Assembly: GCA_025465095.1 (NCBI GenBank)
Contig: JAODME010000015.1
Coordinates: forward strand, 1-64,000
Reading direction: 5' to 3'
DNA: 64,000 bases
DNA from: Microbacteriaceae bacterium
Lineage (GTDB): Bacteria > Actinomycetota > Actinomycetes > Actinomycetales > Microbacteriaceae
This document shows, one piece after another, positions 57,477 to 64,000 of this stretch. The notes beneath the pieces were generated by a model. It did no database searches. It saw only the letters and a program-made list of their open reading frames with translations, and was not told where the DNA came from. The position numbers and the translations under genes are program-made. Positions within the stretch are counted from its first letter, which is position 1. Each line of letters starts with the position of its first letter.

Positions 57477-58211
57477 TCAGGGCCGCGCGTGGCGAGCGGT
57501 GAACGCGGCGATCAGCCTGCCCGGTTCCGGCACGGACGAACTCTCCGCCATGGCGATGAGGGCGTCCATTTCGGCAGGGTCGAAGTAGCCGTAGTCCCGA
57601 TAAACGCGGATGCGAGTGATGATGCCGGGCACAGTGAGCTCGGGATGGAACTGGGTGGCGTAGACGTTCTGTCCGATTCGGAAGGCCTGCACGGGGCAGG
57701 TCGCACCCGAGGCGAGCAAGACCGCCCCATCCGGAAGCACCGAGCAGGCCTCCTTGTGTCCGACGAACGCGTGGAAGCTCGGCTCGACCGTGCCGAACAC
57801 GGGATCCGCTTCGCCCTCGGCGGTGAGCGTGACCCGCACGGCCCCGATGGGCTCGGAGAAGGTGCGATCTACGACGCCGCCCTGGTGGGTCCCGAGCAGA
57901 CCGATGCCGTAGCAGGCGCCGAAAAAGGGAAAGTCGCGCTCTACGACCTCCTGAAGCAGCCTGGCGAAGTCTCCCTCTACCCTGCGCTGGATGTTGCTCT
58001 TCACGTCATCCGGATCGCTCGCGTTGAACGGGCTGCCGCCCACGATCACGCCGGAGTAGTCGTCGAGGTCGATCGCGGGCAACGGGCCCGCCTCCAGCCG
58101 CATCCGGTGCAACTCGTCGGGGACCAAGCGCCCGGCGTCGAGGAACGCCTCGTATTCGCCGTCGGCCGCCACGTTCTCGGCGCGGGTGGCGAGGAGCAGG
58201 AAAGGTTTCAC
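57477..58211 (-). CDS. Class I glutamine amidotransferase
   Basis: A 244-residue stand-alone glutaminase of the GMP-synthase type. Nucleophile Cys100 in GACYGIG, His189 and Glu191 in TQFHPE. The acceptor substrate is unknown. GTG start with TAGCAT 6 bases upstream. Two 16-bp direct repeats (58244-58259 and 58275-58290) lie before the promoter. Confidence 0.88.
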   Translation of the reverse strand: MKPFLLLATRAENVAADGEYEAFLDAGRLVPDELHRMRLEAGPLPAIDLDDYSGVIVGGSPFNASDPDDVKSNIQRRVEGDFARLLQEVVERDFPFFGACYGIGLLGTHQGGVVDRTFSEPIGAVRVTLTAEGEADPVFGTVEPSFHAFVGHKEACSVLPDGAVLLASGATCPVQAFRIGQNVYATQFHPELTVPGIITRIRVYRDYGYFDPAEMDALIAMAESSSVPEPGRLIAAFTARHARP

Positions 58212-58217
58212 CTCAAA

Positions 58218-58223
58218 ATGCTA
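58218..58223 (-). promoter_or_regulatory. -10 box of the leaderless amidotransferase gene
   Basis: TAGCAT, 6 bases before the GTG, minus strand. Confidence 0.55.
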
Positions 58224-58243
58224 TCCGGCACAACCGCGCGTAG

Positions 58244-58290
58244 GTTCTGCGGCGTGTCGGCGCACACCCCCGCCGTTCTGCGGCGTGTCG
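58244..58290. repeat. 16-bp direct repeats upstream of the amidotransferase gene
   Basis: GTTCTGCGGCGTGTCG occurs at 58244-58259 and 58275-58290, identical in all 16 bases and 31 bases apart start to start. The first reaches the -35 region of the minus-strand promoter. Confidence 0.85.
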
Positions 58291-58398
58291 TTCCGGATGA
58301 GGCGCCACGTTGCGCGTCATTCGCGACAACACCCCGCCCAACCGGACATGCCGACGACGCGAGCGGATGCCTGGCCGAAACGAACCGCCGAAGGAAAC

Positions 58399-58447
58399 AT
58401 CTGCCGAACGCAGATGAGCCCGCCCCGCGGTGTGCGGGACGGGCTCA
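58399..58447 (-). terminator. Tandem hairpin terminator of pnp
   Basis: First ATCTGC-CGAAC-GCAGAT (58399-58415) and then a 14-bp stem TGAGCCCGCCCCGC/GCGGGACGGGCTCA (58415-58447). The odd pair is G-U on the minus strand only, so the minus transcript is the functional one. No U tract. Confidence 0.7.
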
Positions 58448-58515
58448 TGCAGCCGCGGGCGGCATATTCAGGGCGAATACAGCCGCCGACTGCCTACTTC
58501 GTTAAGCGGGTGTGC

Positions 58516-60795
58516 TTAGCCTTCGACCGGGATCTCGGCGCCATCGGTCAGCACGGGGGCACCGTCGGTGTCACCGTCCGCCGACTCCTCGACCACCGGG
58601 GCGAGCGACAGCTTTCCGCGGTCATCCACCTTGGTGATCTCGACCTGGATCTTCTGGCCGACACCGAGCACGTCTTCGACGTTCTCGACGCGCTTGCCAC
58701 CGGCGAGTTTGCGGACCTCGCTGATGTGCAGCAGTCCGTCCTTGCCCGGGGTCAGCGACACGAACGCGCCGAACGTCGCGATCTTGACGACGGTTCCGAG
58801 GAACCGCTCGCCGACCTCGGGGTTGAGCGGGTTCGCGATCGCGTTGACCGCGAGACGGGCGGCGTCGGCCGAGGGTCCGTCGACTGCACCGATGTACACG
58901 GTTCCGTCATCCTCGATCGAGATGTCGGCTCCGGTGTCGTCCTGGATCTGGTTGATCGTCTTGCCCATGGGTCCGATGAGCTCGCCGATCTTGTCGATCG
59001 GAATCTGCACCGAGATGACGCGAGGCGCGGTCGGCGCCATCTCGTCGGGGGCATCGATCGCCGCGTTGATCACGGCGAGGATCGCGGTGCGAGCCTCCTT
59101 GGCCTGCTTGAGTGCACCATCCAGGACGGATGACGGCAACCCGGCAAGCTTCGTGTCGAGCTGGATCGCCGTGATGAACTCCGACGTGCCTGCAACCTTG
59201 AAGTCCATGTCGCCAAGCGCGTCTTCTGCTCCGAGGATGTCGGTGAGCGCCGCGTAACGCGTCTGCCCGTCGACCTCGTCGGTGACCAGTCCCATCGCGA
59301 TGCCCGCGACCGGGGCGCGCAGCGGCACACCGGCGTTGAGCAGGGACAGGGTCGAGGCGCAGACGGATCCCATCGACGTCGACCCGTTGGAGCCGAGAGC
59401 CTCGGACACCTGGCGGATCGCGTAGGGGAACTCCTCGCGGGGCGGCAGCACCGGCACGAGGGCGCGCTCGGCGAGGAAGCCGTGCCCGATCTCGCGACGC
59501 TTCGGCGACCCCACGCGACCGGTCTCACCGGTCGAGTAAGGCGGGAAGTTGTAGTGGTGCAGGTAGCGCTTCTTGGTGACCGGAGCGAGGCTGTCGATCT
59601 GCTGCTCCATCTTGAGCATGTTCAGCGTGGTGACACCCAAGATCTGGGTCTCGCCGCGTTGGAAGATCGCGCTGCCGTGAACGCGCGGGATGACCTGCAC
59701 CTCGGCGTCGAGCGGGCGGATGTCGGCGAGCCCACGACCGTCCATGCGGATGCCCTCGGAGAGAATGCGGCCGCGGACGACCTTCTTGGTGACCGACTTG
59801 TATGCGCCACTGACCATCGACACGATCGACGCGTCGAGCGTTCCGGCGTCGACCTGCTCTTGGATCTGCGCCTTGACGCGGTCCTTGAGTGCGTCATCCG
59901 CGTTCTGGCGCTCGGTCTTGCCGGCGATCTGGTAGATGTCGACGAGCTCACGGTGGGCGAGCGCCTCGACGGCGTCGTACGCCTCGGTGCTGTAAGGCAG
60001 GAAGACCGGGTAGTTCGCGATCTCCTTGGCCGACTGAGCCGCCATCTCGGACTGCGCCTTGATGAGCTGCTTGAGGAACGGCTTGGAGGCTTCGAGACCC
60101 TGCGCGACGACGGCCTCGTCGGGCTTGGTCGCGCCGCCCTGGATGAGGCCCCACGCGTGCTCGGTGGCTTCGGCCTCGACCATCATGATCGCGATATCCT
60201 CGTTGCCGTCCGAGTCGGTCACGAGGCGACCGGCGACCGTCAGGTCGAATACGGCACGCTCGAGCTGCTCGAACTTCGGGAACGCGACCCACTGGTCGTC
60301 GATCAGGGCGAGGCGGATGCCGCCGATCGGGCCGCTGAACGGAAGGCCTGAGATCTGGGTCGACGCGGATGCCGCGTTGATGGCCAGCGCGTCGTAGAAC
60401 TCGCCCGGCGCGATGCTGAGCACGGTGAAGACGATCTTCACCTCGTTGCGGTGGGCTTAGACGTACGAGGTACGCAGCGGCCGGTCGATCAGGCGACAGA
60501 CGAGGATGGCCTCGGTGGAGGGGCGGCCTTCCCTGCGGAAGAACGATCCGGGGATCTTACCCGCGGCGTAGGAACGCTCTTCGACGTCGACCGTCAGCGG
60601 GAAGAAGTCGAAGTTGTCTTTCGGATGCTTGCCGGCGCTTGTCGCGCTGAGCAGCATGGTTTCCTCGTCGAGGTAGGCAGCGACGGCTCCCTGGGACTGC
60701 TGCGCGAGGCGGCCGGTTTCGAACCGGACGGTGCGCGTGCCGAACTTGCCGTTATCGAGAACGGCTTCGGCGAATTTGATTTCTGGACCCTCCAT
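58516..60795 (-). pseudogene. pnp: Polynucleotide phosphorylase, broken by an in-frame TAA
   Basis: PNPase degrades RNA 3-prime to 5-prime with phosphate and binds RNase complexes. The frame from the ATG at 60793-60795 ([10 protein letters not shown]) to the stop at 58516 is continuous over 760 codons except for a TAA at 60457-60459 (codon 113). Before it lies the first RNase PH domain start; after it GTG at 60439-60441 reopens the same frame ([14 protein letters not shown]). Downstream the second core ([24 protein letters not shown]), KH domain ([14 protein letters not shown]) and S1 domain are intact. The expected sequence at the stop is SFVKGLRNEVQ; here SYV-stop-AHRNEVK. Residues around the stop also look unusual. 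Possibilities: a true nonsense mutation with the C-terminal part still translated, read-through, or a sequencing error. Two proteins of 112 and 641 residues are the alternative reading. Confidence 0.85.
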
Positions 60796-60942
60796 GTGGG
60801 GGTTTTCTCCTCTTTATGTTTGTCGGACCCCGTGTTGGGTCGCGACTCATCAAGGAGCAGGAGCGGGTTCGATGACACGTCATTTCGGTGAACCGAGAAG
60901 TGCACGTGCGGAAGTCCCCAGAGTGGGGCGCATGTCTGGCCA

Positions 60943-60970
60943 ACAGTAGAAAGTCACTGACGCGTGTTCA
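60943..60970 (-). promoter_or_regulatory. Possible pnp promoter
   Basis: -35 TGAACA (60965-60970), 16 bases, -10 TACTGT (60943-60948), minus strand, then about 140 bases of leader to the pnp ATG. Confidence 0.45.
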
Positions 60971-61087
60971 GTAATTCACCACCGATGACCAGCGTCTTGC
61001 CGGCCTGCTCCGTGTGTTGCTCGTATTCAGTTGTGCGGATCGCCTTCCGGCGACCTCGACGAGCTTACCAGCCCGGCGTGTCGCGGC

Positions 61088-61555
61088 CTAGTGCGGCGCG
61101 CGGCGCAGCGCCGCGCTCGGCGCGAGTCGATCCTCTCGCAGCCTTCGCGCCTTCGCGGCCGTGACGACGAGGGCGAAGAGCACTCCGATGATGGTGCCGA
61201 TCGTATTCGCGATGATGTCACTGACATCCGACACCCGATCCGGCAGGAACAGTTGTACGAACTCGATCAAGCCCGTGAGCGCCGCTCCGGCCGTCACGCT
61301 CACCCACCAGTAGCGACGGCCGAACAGGAGCAGGAAGAACATTCCCACCGGCACGAACATCCAGACGTTGGCAAAGAACTCGAGGCGCTGGTAGGTGATC
61401 CAGTCCGTCAGGTCGTGGCGGCCGAAGAAGCGCAGCAGGCGCCAGAGGAACGCGTCGCCGCGGTCGTCGATCGGTTGCGGCCCGAGCGTGACCCAGCCGA
61501 CGAACGCCAGGTAGGCGAACGTCGCGAGGCTGAGGATCGGGTGCCGCCGGAACAT
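61088..61555 (-). CDS. VanZ-family membrane protein
   Basis: A 155-residue protein with four hydrophobic segments (about 8-25, 59-78, 85-102 and 115-134). The family motif LEFFANVWMFVPVGMFFLLLFGRR and TGLIEFVQLFLPDRVSDVSDIIANTIGT (VanZ Asp/Glu signature) are present. VanZ relatives confer teicoplanin resistance in enterococci or have unknown roles in actinobacteria; I do not claim resistance. Confidence 0.82.
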   Translation of the reverse strand: MFRRHPILSLATFAYLAFVGWVTLGPQPIDDRGDAFLWRLLRFFGRHDLTDWITYQRLEFFANVWMFVPVGMFFLLLFGRRYWWVSVTAGAALTGLIEFVQLFLPDRVSDVSDIIANTIGTIIGVLFALVVTAAKARRLREDRLAPSAALRRAPH

Positions 61556-61620
61556 CCGCCCATCCTGCCAGCTTCGACTGGAGATCGGGTCGGCGTTTCC
61601 GACCCTTCGGAGGGACTGGC

Positions 61621-62061
61621 TCAGCGGGTGGTGCCGATGCCCAGGTCTACCCGGAGCCCGCCGCGCGTGGTCACGATCTTCGCGGGGATGCGCGGGGGCC
61701 TTCCCGCCTCGGCGAGGCGCCCCAGCGCGTCGTCCACCGGCGCCTCGAGCCCGCGTGGCACGATGCCGACGACACCGCTGACCCGTCCGCTCGCGAACAG
61801 GCGCACTGGCATTGGCGCGTCTGTGCGTTCGTCATCCACGCTGCGGCGGGAGATCATTGCCCACATCTCCCCGGCACCGGTATCGAGGGTGCGGCGCAAC
61901 TCTTCCTGATTCGGGTCGCAGTCGGCGAGGCGGATGACCGTATCGTCCTTCTTCGGCCGGAGATTGTAGTGGTAGTCGGCGAAGGTGCCGCGGCCGACGT
62001 CATCCGACTTCCCGACCCGCATCAGCCCGGCGAACATCTTCGCGAATCTCGAGGTTGCCAT
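61621..62061 (-). CDS. Hypothetical protein
   Basis: A soluble protein of 146 residues with no signal peptide or membrane helix. Notable stretches: FADYHYNLRPKKDDTVIRLADCDPNQEELRRTLD and a C-terminal basic KIVTTRGGLRVDLGIGTTR. I do not recognise the family. It lies 65 bases upstream of the VanZ-like gene on the same strand. Start ATG; no clear ribosome site. Confidence 0.6.
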   Translation of the reverse strand: MATSRFAKMFAGLMRVGKSDDVGRGTFADYHYNLRPKKDDTVIRLADCDPNQEELRRTLDTGAGEMWAMISRRSVDDERTDAPMPVRLFASGRVSGVVGIVPRGLEAPVDDALGRLAEAGRPPRIPAKIVTTRGGLRVDLGIGTTR

Positions 62062-62173
62062 GCTGTTGATTCTCGCAGCCAGCGAGCTGCGGTCAGAACG
62101 GAACGGAGCGGTCGTTCACGCGGTGAACTCGCGGACGCTGCCATCCGGCTCGTTCTCTGCCCACGCGTCGCGG

Positions 62174-63004
62174 TCAGAACTCCTCGTGCGTGTCGGGGTC
62201 CCCATCCCACAGCCGGCCGGCCTCTAGGGACGAGATGGCGGCGACCTCAGGGGCGCTGAGCTCGAAGCCGAACAGGTCGAGATTCTCGGCCTGCCGCTGC
62301 GGATCGCCCGACTTCGGGATCGGCACGGCGCCAAGTTGGATGTGCCAGCGCAGAACGACCTGGGTCGGCGTGCGGCCGTGCGTGTCGGCGATGCCGGCGA
62401 CGAGCGGCGCCGCCGTGATCGCCTTCTCCTTGCCGAGGGGACTCCAACTCTCGGTGACAATGCCGTGCCGCTCGTGAAATTCCCGGAGGGCGGCCTGCGG
62501 AAAGCGCGGGTGCAGCTCGACCTGGTTGACGGCGGGTGCGACATCCGTTTCGTCCATCAGGCGCTGAATGTGCGCGGGCGTGAAGTTGCTGACACCGATG
62601 GAGCGGGCTAGCCCCTGCTCGCGCAGCCGGATCATGGCACGCCAGCTGTCGAGGAACTTGTCCACTCTGGGCAACGGCCAGTGGATGAGGTAGAGGTCTA
62701 GATAGTCGAGCCCGAGGTTGTTGCGGGACTCCTCGAAGCTGGCGAGCGTCTCGTCGAAACCGTGGTGACGGCCGGGAAGCTTCGTCGTGACGAAGACTTC
62801 CTCGCGAGCGACGCCCGACTCGCGCACACCCTTCCCCACCTCACGCTCGTTCTCGTAGTTCAGTGCCGTGTCGAGCAGGCGATAGCCGGCGTGAATGCCC
62901 GAGACGACCGATGCCACGCCGTCCGCGCCGCGCATGCCGTAGGTGCCGAGCCCCAGAATCGGGATGCTGCGGCCGTCGTTGAGGGTTCTTGTGCCAATTC
63001 TCAT
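62174..63004 (-). CDS. Aldo/keto reductase (second copy)
   Basis: From the ATG at 63002-63004 (MRIGTRTLNDG) it is 276 residues. Motifs: GTYGMRGADG, LLDTALNYENEREVGKG (catalytic Asp, Tyr), LIHWPLP and RSIGVSNFTPAHI, IPKSGDPQRQAENLDLF. This is the DkgA-like 2,5-diketo-gluconate reductase type. The in-frame upstream codons are not part of the family. Divergent from the HdeD-like gene. Confidence 0.9.
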   Translation of the reverse strand: MRIGTRTLNDGRSIPILGLGTYGMRGADGVASVVSGIHAGYRLLDTALNYENEREVGKGVRESGVAREEVFVTTKLPGRHHGFDETLASFEESRNNLGLDYLDLYLIHWPLPRVDKFLDSWRAMIRLREQGLARSIGVSNFTPAHIQRLMDETDVAPAVNQVELHPRFPQAALREFHERHGIVTESWSPLGKEKAITAAPLVAGIADTHGRTPTQVVLRWHIQLGAVPIPKSGDPQRQAENLDLFGFELSAPEVAAISSLEAGRLWDGDPDTHEEF

Positions 63005-63119
63005 GGGCCCAGCATGCCGTGCCTGCGGCTCGCGCGGGAAAACGGTGCGCGGAAGCGGTCGGGGTGGAAGAATGCGATCAGTACTTGCATTCCGCCGCAC
63101 GCTCGACGAGGGGAACGCC

Positions 63120-63704
63120 ATGACCGCTTCAACCGGCAATCAGGGACCCGCGGCGGGCATGCCGCTCGGAATGCTGAAGGTGCATCGCGGACAGCTCATC
63201 GCCGTCGCCGCTGTCGGCATCGTGCTCGGCGTCATCGGACTCATCTTCCCCGACGCCACCGTGCTCACGGTGGCGATCCTCTTCGGCAGCTACCTCATCG
63301 CGTCGGGCATCTTCCGCATCACGACCGCCTTCATCGCGGACCATCTGAGCGCCGGCCTGCGCTGGATCACGGGGCTCCTCGGACTGCTCGTCGTGATCGC
63401 CGGCATTCTGTGCCTGTCGAATCCGTTTGACACCATCGTCGTGCTCGCCCTCGTGATCGGAATCGGCTGGATCGCCGAGGGCGTCATCGACCTGATGGGG
63501 GCGTTACGCGGAGCCATCGTGCCACGCTGGCTCGGGATCGTGAGCGGCATCATCTCGATAGCCGCGGGCGTCGCCATGTTCGTGCTTCCCGCCGCAGGGG
63601 TCGTCTCGCTCGTCTTCATCGGTTCCGCACTTCTCATCGCCGTGAGCGCCACCACCCTGCTGACCCTGCCGAGGGACCAGAAGAAGGTTCGAGCGGCGCG
63701 GTAG
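63120..63704 (+). CDS. HdeD-like (DUF308) membrane protein
   Basis: From the ATG at 63120 (GAGGGGAA upstream) it is 194 residues with six hydrophobic helices and repeated G-x-LF/P-type motifs, for example GIVLGVIGLIFPDATVLTVAILFGSYLIASG and GIISIAAGVAMFVLPAAG. The HdeD family is linked with acid or envelope stress but its activity is unknown. Confidence 0.85.
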   Translation: MTASTGNQGPAAGMPLGMLKVHRGQLIAVAAVGIVLGVIGLIFPDATVLTVAILFGSYLIASGIFRITTAFIADHLSAGLRWITGLLGLLVVIAGILCLSNPFDTIVVLALVIGIGWIAEGVIDLMGALRGAIVPRWLGIVSGIISIAAGVAMFVLPAAGVVSLVFIGSALLIAVSATTLLTLPRDQKKVRAAR

Positions 63705-63786
63705 GGTACACGCGATGTCAGCGGCGTCCGTCCCCTCCTCCAGATGCCCTTCACGGTCCGTTTCGTGCGCCGCGGTGAAGATTTCC

Positions 63787-63815
63787 TTGCGCGGGTGCGT
63801 TTCGAGGAGTTAGCT
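63787..63815 (+). promoter_or_regulatory. Possible dodecin promoter
   Basis: TTGCGC (63787-63792), 17 bases, TTAGCT (63810-63815). CGAAC/GTTCG then pairs around the AAGGAG ribosome site before the ATG. Confidence 0.4.
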
Positions 63816-63853
63816 GGACGCAGCAAATCCGATCCTCGAACGAAGGAGTTCGC

Positions 63854-64000
63854 ATGTCAGTCGCTCGCGTCACCACGATCACAGCTCGCTCTGAACAGAG
63901 TTTCGAGGACGCGATTCGCATCGGAATCGAACGGGCGAATCAGACGATCCGAGGTATCGAAGGCGCGTGGGTGAAGGACCAGAACGTTATCATTTCCGAC
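63854..64000 (+). CDS. Dodecin (partial, runs off the window)
   Basis: Dodecameric flavin-storing protein. The first 49 residues read MSVARVTTITARSEQSFEDAIRIGIERANQTIRGIEGAWVKDQN, matching dodecins; the Trp in GAWVKDQ stacks on the flavin. AAGGAG lies six bases before the ATG. The C-terminus lies outside the window. Confidence 0.9.
   Translation, partial: MSVARVTTITARSEQSFEDAIRIGIERANQTIRGIEGAWVKDQNVIISD

Larger units (their letters stand above)
58212..58515. other. Intergenic stretch between the amidotransferase and pnp
   Basis: About 300 bases. Holds the amidotransferase -10 (58218-58223), two 16-bp direct repeats and tandem hairpins ending pnp (58399-58447). No protein gene. Confidence 0.65.

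Noticed and set aside
61088-61555. Vancomycin-resistance cluster
   Set aside because: A lone VanZ-like protein without vanHAX or vanRS; no support for glycopeptide resistance.

Overview
The window is high-GC DNA from an actinobacterium, most likely of the family Microbacteriaceae. The family call is an inference from four things: the rRNA leader motif, the gene order (dapF-miaA-miaB-recX-recA-clgR-cinA-pgsA-ftsK, and dapB-thyX-dapA-rnj), a gluABCD-type glutamate importer, and the many start codons that sit 6-8 bases after a TANNNT promoter box, as in leaderless actinobacterial mRNAs. Almost everything is chromosomal core. I see no CRISPR array, insertion sequence, tRNA or phage gene. About 66 genes are supported, most on the minus strand.

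Layout. 1-0.56 kb: leader and promoter of an rRNA operon whose 16S gene lies left of the window. 0.56-3.8 kb: tyrS, a divergent two-gene SatD-like/DUF3307-like membrane module, and a 3-methyladenine DNA glycosylase. 3.8-11.7 kb: argCJBDF-argGH, tightly overlapped, with no argR in its usual place. 12-15.6 kb: pheST. 15.6-18.9 kb: gluABCD glutamate ABC importer. 19-21.5 kb: a TrmH-type RNA methyltransferase and infC-rpmI-rplT; infC appears to start at an AUC codon and carries a long Pro/Ala tail. 21.8-26.2 kb: DUF1844 gene, then hisC-hisB-hisH-priA with an sseB-like gene after priA. 26.2-27.5 kb: divergent LysM gene and lexA, each with a LexA box in its promoter. 27.5-44 kb: hflX, a methyltransferase, a universal stress protein, dapF, miaA, miaB, recX, recA (LexA box), DUF3046, clgR, cinA, pgsA, ftsK and a YknXYZ-like export/efflux set. 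44-53 kb: RNase J, dapA, thyX, OsmC, an SDR39U1 epimerase, a TPR membrane protein, dapB, GNAT, a histidine phosphatase and an M16 peptidase. 53-58.5 kb: a lower-conservation block (TetR, aldo/keto reductase, a small membrane peptide, acyl-CoA ligase, glutamine amidotransferase) that separates the M16 peptidase from pnp, which usually adjoin. 58.5-64 kb: pnp broken by an in-frame TAA, VanZ-like protein, an unknown protein, a second aldo/keto reductase, an HdeD-like membrane protein and the start of dodecin.

How the genes work together. Arginine, histidine and diaminopimelate/lysine biosynthesis are represented by operons or dispersed genes. An SOS module is visible as three LexA boxes at lexA, the LysM cell-wall gene and recA. 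RNA metabolism (RNase J, PNPase, MiaA/B, TrmH, HflX) is dense.

The observations I would check first are the nonsense codon in pnp, the AUC start of infC, the window-wide leaderless promoter pattern, the two-gene SatD/DUF3307-like module, and the 16-bp direct repeat in front of the amidotransferase gene. I did not find a clearly new multi-gene defence or biosynthetic system.
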